From contig OW568875.1 of NCBI GenBank assembly GCA_938743325.2, positions 496,001 to 560,000 on the forward strand: 64,000 nucleotides of DNA. The letters are read 5' to 3'. This DNA comes from Pycnococcus provasolii. Lineage: Eukaryota; Chlorophyta; Pseudoscourfieldiophyceae; Pseudoscourfieldiales; Pycnococcaceae. Numbering within the stretch: position 1 is the first letter of the stretch; the number at the start of each line of letters is the position of its first letter. The notes beneath the pieces were generated by a model, which did not search any database, was not told the origin of the DNA, and was given only the letters and a program-made list of their open reading frames with translations. A program made the position numbers and the translations under genes. This document shows positions 10,836-21,108 of this stretch, one piece after another.

Positions 10836-11547
10836 TCACGCTTCGTCGCGACCGCGCTTACGCCGCCGCCGTGCGCGCGACGCGCGGCGACGCGAGGCCA
10901 CCTCCCACCTCACGAGAAGCTTCTTCTCAAGAGCACGCAGCGATAGAGCCGCGACGGCCTCGGGTGTTCGAGCATCACGCATCGCCGCGTCGTCGTCGCC
11001 CTGAGGTAGTTCTGGATATCGTTGTAGACGCGCTTGAGCGCATCTGGCGAGTAACTCTGCCTCCTCGCGTCCAAGCGCGTCCAAAGCCTCTGGCTCTTGG
11101 GCGGAGCTCACATCCACGTCTGCACCAGACAGTGCTTTCAGAGCAAGTAAAAGATCGGCAGGAACATATTCGGTTGAAGTAGGCAATTCGAAGTAGTCGT
11201 CGAGCTGCGACAGATACTTTCGAGCCGCTCTCCGTGCAACACGCTCGCCATGCACGTCCGCCGCAACTTCGACGAGCAATTCGCCGTCAAGGTTGACAAT
11301 ATCGAATGGATTGTTCTCGCTCAGAAACGCATAGTCGTGCAAAAGCGTCGCATTCGAGCATTCGCCGTAGCAGTTGTAAATCTCTTCGCCTGCGTCGAAG
11401 GGTCGCTGCGTAACAATGGCGAGATTTTCGTCATCCTGAAACACTGCCATGTCCAAGCCCTCGGAGGCTGATTTGCGCGTCAAGCGCACTGACGATCCAC
11501 GAGCACTGAACTGCTCATCATCATCAACGATGTGGCCAACTTGGTTT

Positions 11548-11578
<31 letters not shown>

Positions 11579-12251
11579 TCATGCCTCCCTCAGAATGCTC
11601 ACGCTCCACGTGAACATTCTTCGCGAGCTGAATACGTGCCGTTTTGTGATTGAAAATGTCGGCAAGAGGCACAAGGCTCGAGCCGTGCTCCTCATCCACA
11701 AAGAACTGGCGTGATTGTACAAGACTGAGTGCCTCTGCGAATGCCTTTCTGTTGACTTGGTTATCGTCTGCGCCAAGACGAGCAGCTTCTTTTTTCACAA
11801 ACGCAGAGATTTCTTCCCAAGTTCGTTCGAGTTCCTGCAAGTCTGTGTCTGCAGAGCTTTCCAACTCCGTCCCTTCCAACAGTGCAAGAGCAGAGTGTGT
11901 CCAGAACATGGGCTGTCTCGGTGCCGGCAGCATGGACTGAATGTAGCCGTGAAAGAACGAGCGTGGACCACATGCGCGTTCCAGCATGACACAGGTGGCT
12001 AGGCGAGTATTCTCGTCGACGACGCCATTATCGCACTGCAACAAGTCACTCAGGTCCACCGCAGAGTTTTCACATGACAGAATGCAAGTCTTGGGAATAC
12101 GACAAATGACGCTGTGGATTGCTATGGGTGCGACCGCGACGACGCCAAGACCGCCGCAGGTCAATGACGGAGCGATAGATATCGCGGACGCATCCAGGTA
12201 CACGCCGCGCTGCTCCAGCCAAGGCGACGGCGACGGCGGATGCGACGGCAT
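10836..12251 (-). CDS. SET-domain protein lysine methyltransferase, SETD6/Rubisco-LSMT-like
   Basis: Predicted 471 aa. It has a split SET domain: an early GLGVVAVAPI segment, LVPLADIFNHK (about 193-203) and IYNCYGECSNATLL (about 291-304), which contains the NxxG-type SAM/catalytic tyrosine region. A C-terminal helical half resembles the Rubsico LSMT substrate-binding domain. A run of aspartates (about 226-234) sits in the SET insert. The plant and algal relatives include SETD3, SETD6 and Rubisco or aldolase lysine methyltransferases. The target cannot be fixed from sequence. The start ATG at 12251 is in good context before the first conserved strand. The C terminus is very basic (RRRASRARRRRKRGRDEA), perhaps a nuclear signal. 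Confidence 0.82.
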
Positions 12252-12333
12252 ATCGCGCGATGCGGCGGCGCAACGGGCAAGCCAAAAGCGGGAGAGGGAC
12301 TGGGGGAACGGCGCAAACCAAACGGGGTCAGGC

Positions 12334-12348
12334 TAACCCTAACCCTAA
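12334..12348 (+). repeat. Telomere-like CCCTAA tract upstream of SET gene
   Basis: About 2.5 units of TAACCC lie about 85 nt upstream of the SET start codon. Relative to that minus-strand gene the tract reads TTAGGG. Confidence 0.7.
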
Positions 12349-12490
12349 TCGGGGGGGAGGGGGGGGCATCTCGACCGATATCCGTAAGTTGTGGCAACTT
12401 AAGCTTATCTTCGCAGGCTTTCAACATGTGTTGGTGGTTGGTGGTTGGTTGGTATTTTTCTTGGTAACACAATGTCACCTAATCCTAACG

Positions 12491-14389
12491 TTAAGCACCT
12501 GCCGCCACCGTCGTCAAATGAGCTGCGCCGTAGTGACTCAACACGTCCTCCGGGTACAAGCCGAACACCGAGCGGGCCGCCTCAAGCAACTGACGCTTCG
12601 CAACAGCCTCGGCATCGGGCCAAGCACCCTGGTCGAGCGGCGAGCGGCCATCCGGCGTGCTACCCTTGTCCATGTTACGAGCATCCATTGTTGCGGCGCT
12701 CTCCGCGAAAACGACGCACATTTTCGCGAGCTCGGCAAGGCGCTTGAGGGCACCCACCGACACAAAGTCGCGGCGCGCTGCAGGGTCCGAGGGAAGCAGC
12801 CGAGCGAGGCTCACGGCAGCTTCCCGAGCAACGTCCCACGGAACTTCAGGACTGCAAAGAGCAGTGAGCGTCGGTAGGTGGTCGGACGAGCGCGCCACCG
12901 TCAGAAGGCATTCCGAGGCGTGGCGGCCAAGCGCCTCGGCGACCTCCGCATCTGCGCCATCAGGCACGGGCGCGGGCGGCGCGCCAGCCGCCTCCATTGC
13001 TGGTGTACGCGCGCCAGCACGCTTCACCGCAAGCGGCCGAAGCTTGTCGTGAACAATTTTCTCGGCGAGCGTGCGCGCGCAGCTCGCCGAGGCGCTCGCC
13101 ACCTTCCCCAAGCTCCACGCCGCACCCGTCTGCAGAGATTTCGCCTTGGATGTCAGGCCGTGCGAGAGCGCGATCACGCCATTCGCGCGCACAACCGCGG
13201 CTGCAAAGTCCGGGTCAGCCCCGGCGAGGTGTCCGAGCGCCACACAGCTGTCCAACGCCTCGGGAGATGCGCTGTGGTGATTCGACGACACGCAGCGCAC
13301 GAGCGCGGCGCACGCGCCTGCATCCATCATTGCCTTCGACAGCCTCGCGTTGCGACGGCACAGCATGAGCGCGAGCTTCGCACCCGATGTGCGGACGCTA
13401 CCGGCGGTGTGCACGAGCGCCGAGACGGCGGCGTTGTGCGCTCCCGCGGATGCGCACGTCTCCGCTAGCTCGTTGCTGTGTCGGCTAATCTGCGCGAGGC
13501 AGAGCAGCGCGCTCGCGCGCAGCCTGTCGGGCACCTCGTCGCGGCTGAGAGCCACGGCTGGTGCGACAACGCCCGCCTCCTGCACAAGCGCGGCGAGCTG
13601 CGGGTCCACCGCTGCCACGTTCGCGAGCGTGGCAACGGCCGCCTCCTTGAGGTTCACGGCATCGTGTCCGCTCATGTTTCCGACGAGGCTCTCGAGCAGT
13701 TCCGGCGTTGCCACAGCCCTTGCCGTTTCGTCGGAAGCGCGAACGATGGCGCTCATCACCCTGATGGACAGCTCGCGAACGGACAAGTCGAAGAACTTGA
13801 GCTGCTCAGTCAGCAGAGGCAGCGCGCCGCACTCGACGAGGCTGAGGCTGAGGTCTGCGCCGCCGACGTTGACGAGGCGCAGGAGCGCTTGCAGCGTTGA
13901 CTCGCGAACCTTAACGCGGTCGTGCCTCAGACTTGGGAGCATGTTCTGCAGCACACCCGCACCCGCGAGCGTCGGCGGCACGCTGGGCGCCCGCGACGAC
14001 AGCGCCTCGAGCACCTGCATGGTCCAGTAGCGCACGCTTGGCGCGGCATCCTTCACGGGCGGCGCGCACAGCAGGGCGAGCACGTCCTGGTCAAGGATGG
14101 CTTTCAGCGTCGCTTCGTCTGGCTTGAGCGCGAGTTTGTGCATCGTCGAGATGAACGTGAGGCGCGCCGTCCGATACGCGTCGATGGCGTTGGCAACCAC
14201 CGCCGCGGCGCCGTGGAACGACTTGACGTCCCTGAGGTCCATGGCATCGTTTTCGGCGGGAACGTACGGCCGCGTGGGGAAGCGTATGGTCGCGGTGGCT
14301 GGACCGACGGCTGACGACTCGGCGGGTTCGGCGAGCGGGACGCGCTCGCGGAGCGTGGTCGCTGCCGTCGACGTTGAAGTCGCCACCAT
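12491..14389 (-). CDS. Armadillo-repeat protein, divergent PF16/SPAG6-like flagellar central-pair protein
   Basis: Predicted 632 aa of tandem armadillo helices. Two landmarks match SPAG6/PF16: an N-terminal AYRTARLTFISTMHKLALKP helix (family: QKARTQFVQMVAELATRP), and a C terminus with SPEVPWDVAREAAVSLARLL...DPAARRDFVSVGALKRL...YPEDVLSHYGAAH, which follows the family order (SKVLPHDSKARRLFVTSGGLKKV...YPEEIVRYYSPGY, from memory). SPAG6/PF16 stabilises the C1 microtubule of the axonemal central pair. The protein is about 120 residues longer than usual, with extra loops after repeat 9 and before the C-terminal helix. Identity looks low, so it may be a paralogue. The ATG at 14389 follows no upstream in-frame ATG of merit. 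Confidence 0.7.
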   Translation of the reverse strand: MVATSTSTAATTLRERVPLAEPAESSAVGPATATIRFPTRPYVPAENDAMDLRDVKSFHGAAAVVANAIDAYRTARLTFISTMHKLALKPDEATLKAILDQDVLALLCAPPVKDAAPSVRYWTMQVLEALSSRAPSVPPTLAGAGVLQNMLPSLRHDRVKVRESTLQALLRLVNVGGADLSLSLVECGALPLLTEQLKFFDLSVRELSIRVMSAIVRASDETARAVATPELLESLVGNMSGHDAVNLKEAAVATLANVAAVDPQLAALVQEAGVVAPAVALSRDEVPDRLRASALLCLAQISRHSNELAETCASAGAHNAAVSALVHTAGSVRTSGAKLALMLCRRNARLSKAMMDAGACAALVRCVSSNHHSASPEALDSCVALGHLAGADPDFAAAVVRANGVIALSHGLTSKAKSLQTGAAWSLGKVASASASCARTLAEKIVHDKLRPLAVKRAGARTPAMEAAGAPPAPVPDGADAEVAEALGRHASECLLTVARSSDHLPTLTALCSPEVPWDVAREAAVSLARLLPSDPAARRDFVSVGALKRLAELAKMCVVFAESAATMDARNMDKGSTPDGRSPLDQGAWPDAEAVAKRQLLEAARSVFGLYPEDVLSHYGAAHLTTVAAGA

Positions 14390-14961
14390 GCTTGTTTGTC
14401 AAACAAACAAGCAAGCTCCGGGTACTGAGATGTCCCGTTGAGGTTGCACACCGGCGGAGTTCTTTCTCGTTGCAAGAAAAACCTCCTTGCTCGTCGCAAC
14501 TTGCAAGGCCGGGTTTGGGTTCGCCGGTTCAGTTCGCGTCAACTGGCGCAAACGGTTTCGACGTACTCGCAGAGTGTCTGTTCTGCGCCGGCCGTGTTGT
14601 GGTTCTATGTAATAGTCGCTCGCCTGATGCCTGAACGGTGTGTGTAGTTAAGAAAGGGGGGTGGATACACACTGGCCGGTGGTGGTCAGGTACATAGTTC
14701 TACCAACCTGATGTGCATCTCTCAGGTGCATCTCTCTCATGAGTGATTCATGACTGCTTGCAGCCTTTGCTCGCCTTCCTTCCCTCCTTCATACCTCTCC
14801 TTCATGTGGTGAGGTTGCTCGACGGTCATTCGTGTCAACGGCCACCAGGCGGATGGGCGGGATGTGCACGTGCGCTCAGCGAGGTGGTATGAATTTCTCA
14901 ACGAAATTTCCTTAAATTGTTTACATAATGCTTGCTAATTACCAATAATGTGTGTGAATTT
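14390..14961. other. Spacer with no recognised gene
   Basis: About 570 bases separating the PF16-like promoter from the 3' end of the HAD phosphatase gene. Open frames here are short and low complexity. Nothing else was seen. Confidence 0.5.
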
Positions 14962-15964
14962 TTATGCGGAATCAGATGCCGCCAGCACCGCGATGCTGTC
15001 GGCATAGTAGACAGGTATCATGTGCGCCTCCGCCTCGCCTTCCGACTGCTTCTGCTCGAGCGTCGCCACTGACGTGCACCCAGATAAAACCAGCAGCGAG
15101 CGGATGCCGCCGGCATTTGCGAAGGCAATGTCCTGTTTTTATTTAGTGCGTTAGAGTGTTAGTGAATTGTTTGTTTATCCACCACGGAATGGTTAGAGGT
15201 AGACTTACGGTGTCGAGTCGATCGCCAATCATCAACGCACGCGACCTATCGATGCGCGGCTCCTCGTCCATAATGAGGTCTAAGATCATCTGGCTCGGCT
15301 TGCCCGCGACGACGTCAGGCTTGCGGCCGGAAGCTGTCTGCACACTCATCACGCTCACGCCGCCGCCGGGTGCGAAGCGACCGTTACTCGTGGGACCGTG
15401 CGCGTCCAAGTTTGTTGCAACGAACGATATGTCGCTTCCCTTTGCATGCAGCAGGAAGCTCGCGTGCATAATCTTCATGTAGTTGAGGTTGTGGTCCACT
15501 CCCGCCACGACCGCGTCGACCGTAAGGTCGAGCTCCTGGTGGTGTGCTTCCTCCATCGTCGCCGGTGGCTTGTACTCGTGCCCTCCGCTCACCTTCACGC
15601 CGACATCCTCAAGCTCTCGCACGACGCCCTCCATGCCGAGCACGAACGCGTGACTTCTTCTGAGCGTGTGTTTCACGACTTTGGCGGCGCTCGACGCGGA
15701 ACTGTACACCTCTTCAAGGCTGGCGTCGATTCCGTGTTTCCTTAGCTTATCCACGTAGGCTGAGCGGTGCTTGCTGGCGTTATTTGTGACGAATCGCACA
15801 CGCTTGTTGGCGTCGCGAAGAGCGCGCAGCGCGTCGGCGGCGCCGGGTATGGCGTTCGTGCCGTGCCAGAGCACGCCGTCCATGTCGAAGATGAAGAGGT
15901 CGTGCGCGGCGAGTAACTCGCCGCACGTGCGCACCAGGGAGGGACTGCGGCGCGCAGAGGTCAT
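14962..15964 (-). CDS. HAD-type phosphatase, phosphoglycolate/4-nitrophenyl phosphatase family (two exons)
   Basis: Predicted 308 aa from exon 1 (15964-15209) and exon 2 (15132-14962), joined over a 76-nt intron with GTAAGT donor and AACAG acceptor in phase 0. The HAD motif I nucleophile is FIFDMDGVLW (about residues 24-33); motif II is FVTNNASKHR; a conserved GKPSQMILDL lysine and MIGDRLDT of motif IV follow. Exon 2 completes it as DIAFANAGGIRSLLVLSGCTS, exactly as in phosphoglycolate phosphatase (PGLP/PGP) and yeast Pho13. The join restores the family's full C terminus, which supports the splice strongly. In algae these enzymes dephosphorylate 2-phosphoglycolate from photorespiration or act as housekeeping phosphatases. 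The start ATG at 15964 was chosen; the open frame further upstream is only the translated telomere-like tract. Confidence 0.9.
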
Positions 15965-16089
15965 CGATCGAGGCGTCGACGACACGGACGGCACGGATGA
16001 CGAGGGACCAAAAATGGGCCGAGGAGGGACGACGGGGGGGGGAATGGGCAAAGAGCAGAGCACATGAAATACCAACTTGAACCCTCCAT

Positions 16090-16101
16090 GGAACCCCGAA
16101 T
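16090..16101 (+). promoter_or_regulatory. GGAACCCCGAAT motif, copy 1
   Basis: Exact 12-mer, about 130 nt upstream of the HAD phosphatase start and 2 nt from the telomere-like tract. The same 12-mer is at 36345 and 40173, each also upstream of a minus-strand gene beside a telomere-like tract. Confidence 0.5.
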
Positions 16102-16103
16102 AT

Positions 16104-16129
16104 AACCCTAACCCTAACCCTAACCCTAA
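16104..16129 (+). repeat. Telomere-like (CCCTAA)4 tract
   Basis: Four perfect units upstream of the HAD phosphatase gene; reads TTAGGG in the gene's sense. It is interstitial, with genes on both sides. Confidence 0.9.
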
Positions 16130-16365
16130 TCGAGCGAGACTGCAAATCCTTTCAATGCTTTGCACAAGATCCATATGGCCAGTTACAGTATCCCCTAGTC
16201 CTTACAGTACTGTCTGTAACGGTCATCTCGTGATTTTTGATTTATTTTTGATTTACCCGGTCACCAATGCATGTTAATACTGTTAATACTTCATGCCGAT
16301 GCTTTATGCGCCCCGCCTTATTCCCGTCCGGACCCCGCCATTTCGCGCTTCATCGCAGTCATTTC

Positions 16366-17670
16366 TCACGCCTGCCAACTTGCAGTTGCCATTATTGCGA
16401 CGATGCACAGGAATGCACCCGTGAGGAGTTGGCCTTCTTTTGTGCGACGATGGCTCTCCGCGTGGCTCTCAGCGGGCTTAGTCACAGCAGTTGGTTGAAC
16501 AGCGGGTGGCGCGCCGGACTTTGCAGGCGCGGCAGTCGTGACAGGCGCGGCAGCAGTCGTGACAGGCGCGGTAGTCGTGGTCCAAAACCGGTCTTCTGCC
16601 GCCGTCCATTCCGCCCAATCGCACTTCAATTTGAGGGCTTCATCCTTGATTGCGCCAACAGAACAGTCCGTCGCGCAGCCATTGTTGGTGGTAATTTGGA
16701 GGAGTTCTGCACAGTTCGTTGGCGTCGCCGTGCACGTTTGAGCACAAACTTCTCCTTGGGTGGTGGTGGCGGTGGTGCCAGAATCCAGTGCGAGCGGCGT
16801 CCGCGCGGTGGTAGCAAGCCAGTTCATGCCGTTGCCGAGAGGCGTCATAAACCAAGACACGACGCCTTGACGGCCGACGAACGGCAAGGCGCCTCCCTTG
16901 ATCCACGACGTGTGCGTCTGCGCGGCATAAATCTGATACCCGCTGTTGTCCTCTTGGATGCACTTGTCGCTCTCGCCACAGTCGTATCCGGAAGCCCGCT
17001 TGACTATCTCGAGTGCGCCGGCGTAATCGTTGCCGTAGTAGCTGTCCTTGCCTCCGTTGAAGTAGCGCCTGCGGGAACGCGGCAGGAACGGGCTAACATT
17101 CGAGTCCGTCACATGGCCGCTAAAGAGACTGACAAGTCCCGTGACTTTCCAGCTGACGCCTTCTCTCCTATTCAACGCCATGGCAAACTCGTGAGCAATT
17201 TGCCCTCCCTGGCTGTATCCCATGACAGCGATGCCCTTGTCACAGTTGACGAGTTGACTCTGTTTCGAACAAACGAGGTTGATGAGCGAGTTCTCCACAT
17301 CCGTGTTTGCCATCAGTTGGCCCTTAACATCCGGTCTGCAATATTTCATGTCCCAATTGTCGTATAACGGATACTGCACACCGATGGCCACAAAGTCCGA
17401 GCCCGCCATCCAGTTGAGCATGGTCAGTGCGGGTTGCCCGTCCCAGCGCATGGTCGTTCCTGGGAAGTACAAGAAGAGCGGCGCATCTGAAACTCCTTCT
17501 TTGACAATGACGTTGAGCGAAAGTTTATTCTCACCGAACAGTCCTGAGGTGTCTGCGTTTTTGGCATCGTACCTCCAGGTGTACTGGTTGTTACGTGCAA
17601 GAACTCCTTGGTTGAAGGCAATACACCAAGTGCAGACCAAAGTGAAGAAGCGAGTCATCAGAGGAGTCAT
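16366..17670 (-). CDS. Secreted alpha/beta hydrolase (cutinase/lipase-like serine esterase)
   Basis: Predicted 434 aa. An N-terminal signal peptide (MTRFFTLVCTWCIAFNQGVLA) starts at either ATG 17670 or 17658. The alpha/beta hydrolase core shows LFLYFPGTT (oxyanion region), VAIGVQYP, and the nucleophile elbow AVMGYSQGGQIAH (about residues 148-160), the G-Y-S-Q-G of cutinase-like and PE-PPE-type esterases. Six or more cysteines suggest disulphides. The C-terminal third is a TTTAPVTTAAAP-type Thr/Ala/Pro-rich linker followed by a hydrophobic tail (GAFLCIVAIMATASWQA), which could be a GPI-anchor signal or TM anchor. So a cell-surface esterase is likely. Substrate unknown. It sits divergently 2.1 kb from the FBPase gene. 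Confidence 0.8.
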   Translation of the reverse strand: MTPLMTRFFTLVCTWCIAFNQGVLARNNQYTWRYDAKNADTSGLFGENKLSLNVIVKEGVSDAPLFLYFPGTTMRWDGQPALTMLNWMAGSDFVAIGVQYPLYDNWDMKYCRPDVKGQLMANTDVENSLINLVCSKQSQLVNCDKGIAVMGYSQGGQIAHEFAMALNRREGVSWKVTGLVSLFSGHVTDSNVSPFLPRSRRRYFNGGKDSYYGNDYAGALEIVKRASGYDCGESDKCIQEDNSGYQIYAAQTHTSWIKGGALPFVGRQGVVSWFMTPLGNGMNWLATTARTPLALDSGTTATTTQGEVCAQTCTATPTNCAELLQITTNNGCATDCSVGAIKDEALKLKCDWAEWTAAEDRFWTTTTAPVTTAAAPVTTAAPAKSGAPPAVQPTAVTKPAESHAESHRRTKEGQLLTGAFLCIVAIMATASWQA

Positions 17671-19765
17671 CACCGTCGGACGTTCACTCACTCACTCAAG
17701 GAGGCCGAACGTTAAGTTAAGCCAAGTGAACCCGTTGAGCCTCCGGCCGCGCAATGTGAAATGTGAAATAGGAATTGTGAACGGAGCGAGCCAAAAAAAC
17801 GTCGTTTTGGTTTGGTTCACAGGATTCAAGGCTGAGGCTGACGACGGCTGAGGGCAAGTTTGGTTGAGAGAGAGAGGCCAGGCCGTCCGTGTAACCGTGT
17901 TCTGAATTTACAGTATCTCAGGACTCGTGCAACAAACGCACTACCCGTAGTACTACTGTATGGAACAAAACGTGCACCAACGTTGCGTTGTTCAACTTGC
18001 ACCAACGTTGCGTTGTTCAACTTGCACCAACGTTTCTATCATTTTATGTATTAGCCCGTTTGAAGATCTCGCGAGATCACGGGCTTCCACGGTTCCACCT
18101 GGCCTCGAAAACCTGTCTTGTACTGTAAATGCCCATCAGGAAGTTCCTTTTGATCCCCTACCTCTTTTGATCACGAGAGACGAGAGGCACTGCACTGCAC
18201 TAGTGCACTGGCACGTTGCTTTCGTCCTCTGGCCTCTTGCCTCTTGCCTCTTGGTCAATGGTCCGGCACTCCGTCCTGAGAACTAACTGATTCACGTGGT
18301 CAAGAATGTTCCACCTTTACCTTTATGACGAAGGACTTTGGGAGCACGCGAAACCCGAATAAGTACCCCTCTCGTTTCGATAATATCGCACACCCCCTCC
18401 CCTGTCCGTCCAGACTCCGTCTCGCAGATCCGGAAAAATCTAACATTTCCTTCCAACGCGCGAGCGCTCTCCATCTGAATTGCTGGAAGGTTTTCCACCA
18501 CAAAGCATGACAAAAACCAACTTTTTTTGATTTTTTTGAGCAAACTTTTGGAAGGAAGAAACACACGGCGCTCTGCTTTTTTCGTTTGCTCTCCGTCCTC
18601 CAAACACGGTCCAAGCAAGCTTTGTGAAGTTGAAGTGTGCATGCATGCGGTTCTCAGCAAGCCAGCACGAGCCTTCCAAAAACCAAAAACCAAAAAACAG
18701 AAGCGAAAAATAGAAGCCTTCCTCCTTGCCAGTTACCAATGCCCATGCCCATGAACGGAGCGAGAACGAGCACCGTGTTGTGTTGTGTTATTCGAGGAGC
18801 CTTGTGAACCGCTCGCCTCCCTCCAGGCTCGCCTGGATCTCCCTGCCGTGGGAAGGGAAGCTGTTCCAAACGTTGCGTTCCGTTGCCTGAATCTGCTGCT
18901 GAGCGCTGAATACAGTACCTGAATTCACCTGAATCTCCACAGTCTCCGCTCCGCGTCTGGCCTTCTCGAATCAACAGCATGTTTGCAGTGAGCGGTGCGC
19001 ACAGCTCGCCTCACTGGAGCACGACCAGCTGCCACTTGCCAGTCAGGCTCCTGTCAGTCAGTCCAGCTCTGACAGACGTGTGGGACCCAAGAAACAACAG
19101 AAGGTCTCTCCGCCGCTCTCTTCGCCCTCCCCCTGTTCTTCGAGGACTACGTTCTCACGCTCGCTCACCTTCACCTTCGGAAGGCCTGTCTCTCCGCGTT
19201 CTCCTCTCCTTCAGAGCACTTCACAAGGGCTACAGGTTTCTCTCGACGGCTCAGAACACGCGCAACACGGCCACGGCTCAACAAACGCGGCTACGGCTTA
19301 AGGCGGCCTTGGCTCAACAAAGACGGCTTTCTTGAAGGCGGCCTTGGTTTTCATTGTTCGTTATTTGATTTTCGTATCAGGTCATATTGCACACGCCGTC
19401 GGTCAAGTTATTTTCAGGTCACGGCTGTTTCGGCCTTGCACGCTGCTCACTGACTGTAAGTTTGATTTACTTACCTTGCACGCGTCCGGTGGTGTTGTGG
19501 TGTTGTTGTTGTTGGTTGTGGTTGCGCTTAAGCGCTTAAGTTTGGTGCTTGCACGTGCGTTTGCGTTTGGATTGGCGCAGGGGGATTGATTTTTCTCTCG
19601 TTGTGTTTCAGAAGCATCAACTCAACAGCTTGACCGCCTTTTTCTGGACGTTCGTGTTTGAACGGTTTCATACATACATACATACATACACACTTCACCT
19701 CGTCGAATCCTCCTCCTTTGAACACGCTCTTCTTTTTGCCACTTGCCAAACCATTAGCTGGGATA
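17671..19765. other. 2.1 kb gene-free stretch between hydrolase and FBPase
   Basis: The longest stretch without a recognised gene apart from the 56-58 kb repeat zone. It includes a 25-nt tandem repeat at 17976-18034 and several short open frames without family features. One frame, 18979-19335 on the plus strand, has a Ser/Arg-rich composition like an organelle transit peptide and could be an upstream FBPase exon, but no splice join could be shown. Confidence 0.45.
17976..18034 (+). repeat. 25-nt tandem repeat, 2.4 units
   Basis: The unit ACCAACGTTGCGTTGTTCAA plus CTTGC is perfectly repeated at 17976 and 18001 and begins a third time at 18026. Likely a small minisatellite in the hydrolase/FBPase intergenic region. 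Confidence 0.85.
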
Positions 19766-20908
19766 ATGTCGGTTATGGCGGAACAGAACCTGATCAACAC
19801 GTCCTCGCTCACGAACGACAGCGCAAACGACAAGGCGCAATGCACGAAGGGCAAAACCACGCTCGCGGCGTGGCTGCTCAGGCAAGGCACCGGCATCGAG
19901 AACTCCTCTGAAACGATGGACAGCCTCGCTCCCGTCGTGGGAGCGTTGGCTTCCGCGTGCACACAAACGTCCTACGTCGTGCGAAGCGGAAACGACGACA
20001 TCCTCCCCAACTCGCTAGCACCCGCGCCAGCGGCGCGCGACGCGCTCGGTGTGAATGCGAGCGGGGAACGGCAGAAGAAGCTGGACATCGTCAGCAACGC
20101 GCTCTTCGAGCTCGCTTTGCGAAAGTGCGGGCGGTGCGCGATGTACGTCAGCGAGGAGGTGGAAGACCCGGTGGCGTTCGAAGCCGCCAGTGAGAAAGGT
20201 CACAGCTACGTGGTGGCGCTGGACCCGCTCGACGGCTCAAGCAACATCGAGTTTGGCGGCATCGTGGGAACCATCTTCGGCATCTGGAAGTATCCCGCGG
20301 GAACGCCGACGACGGCCGACGGCGCGGTGTCCATATGCCGAGGAGACCAGCTCGTCGCGGCGGGGTACTGCATGTACAGCAGCTGCACGCAGCTCGTGCT
20401 TACCGTCGGCACGGGCGTGTACGGCTTCGTGCTCGACCCGAGCACAGACGAGTTTCGGCTCAGCCACGTCGACGTGAAGATTCCGGACAGCGGCAAGATC
20501 TACTCCTTCAACGAGGGCAACTACGCCATGTGGGAGGAGGGCCTGCAGAGCTACATCACGTCGCTCAAGACGGGCGGCGCCAAGCAGGGCACGTCGCCGT
20601 ACAGTGCACGCTACATTGGCTGCCTCGTCGGCGACTTCCACCGAACGCTGCTCTACGGAGGCATCTACGGATACCCGAGCGACAGCAAGAACCGCAGCGG
20701 CAAACTTCGTCTGCTGTACGAGTGCGCGCCCATGTCGATGATCATCGAGCAAGCTGGCGGCGCCGGCACGACGGGCGCGTCGCGCGTGCTAGACGTCGTG
20801 CCCACAGAAACGCACGAGCGCGTTCCATTTTTCGTGGGATCCAAGGACGAAATCGCGTACTTGGAGACCTTCCTCAACCCCAATGCTACCCCAATGCTAA
20901 GACCGTGA
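19766..20908 (+). CDS. FBP: Fructose-1,6-bisphosphatase, plastid-type sequence without the redox loop
   Basis: Predicted 380 aa. It hydrolyses fructose-1,6-bisphosphate in gluconeogenesis or the Calvin cycle. Signature residues are VALDPLDGSSNIEFG (about 151-165, metal-binding Asp residues), SEEVEDPV just before it, and RLLYECAPMSMIIEQAGG near the C terminus with RVLDVVPTETHERVPFFVGS. The ECAPMS wording matches plant plastid enzymes more than cytosolic ones (which read VFPMS, from memory). However, the cysteine-bearing loop that lets thioredoxin regulate the main plastid isoform is absent: CGRCAMYVSEE is continuous. It therefore resembles the redox-insensitive plastid isoform II. The ATG at 19766 leaves about 30 extra N-terminal residues; a transit peptide may lie on an unseen upstream exon. 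Its 3' UTR carries the shared element at 20913-20985. Confidence 0.92.
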   Translation: MSVMAEQNLINTSSLTNDSANDKAQCTKGKTTLAAWLLRQGTGIENSSETMDSLAPVVGALASACTQTSYVVRSGNDDILPNSLAPAPAARDALGVNASGERQKKLDIVSNALFELALRKCGRCAMYVSEEVEDPVAFEAASEKGHSYVVALDPLDGSSNIEFGGIVGTIFGIWKYPAGTPTTADGAVSICRGDQLVAAGYCMYSSCTQLVLTVGTGVYGFVLDPSTDEFRLSHVDVKIPDSGKIYSFNEGNYAMWEEGLQSYITSLKTGGAKQGTSPYSARYIGCLVGDFHRTLLYGGIYGYPSDSKNRSGKLRLLYECAPMSMIIEQAGGAGTTGASRVLDVVPTETHERVPFFVGSKDEIAYLETFLNPNATPMLRP

Positions 20909-20912
20909 AACT

Positions 20913-20985
20913 CATTCAGTAATGGAGTGTACTTTACTTCGTCCAACGGTCGTCCATTCACACCATTCACTTTCACCATTCAGCC
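20913..20985 (+). repeat. Shared 3'-UTR element, copy 1 (FBPase)
   Basis: Begins 4 nt after the FBPase stop codon. It has the core GTCCAACGGTCGTCCATT and flanking ATTCAGTAATGGAGTGTAC and CACTTTCACCATTCAGCCC. About 90% identical over about 75 nt to the antisense of 38712-38787. All three copies share sense with a gene ending just before them. Confidence 0.85.
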
Positions 20986-21108
20986 CACTCACCACCCAGC
21001 AGCGCGTTTGTGCATGGCATGGCATGGCGCTGGTGATGGTATTGGGGGTGATTTTATATTACCAGTATACACATTCGTTTACTGTACAGATGCTTGATGT
21101 TATGTTGT

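Larger units (their letters stand above)
15965..16365. other. Promoter region of the HAD phosphatase and 3' end of the hydrolase gene
   Basis: About 400 bases. It holds the GGAACCCCGAAT motif and a four-unit CCCTAA tract listed separately, then an AT-rich run. No gene was recognised. Confidence 0.6.

Noticed and set aside
15965-16174. N-terminal extension of the HAD phosphatase including GLGLGLGL
   Set aside because: It is the translated telomere-like tract; the ATG at 15964 fits the family.
16267-17367. 366-codon open frame antisense to the hydrolase
   Set aside because: Shadow of the esterase gene; no ATG-proximal or family signals.
18292-18693. 133-codon minus-strand frame
   Set aside because: Irregular composition, no family features, in a gene-free region rich in repeats.
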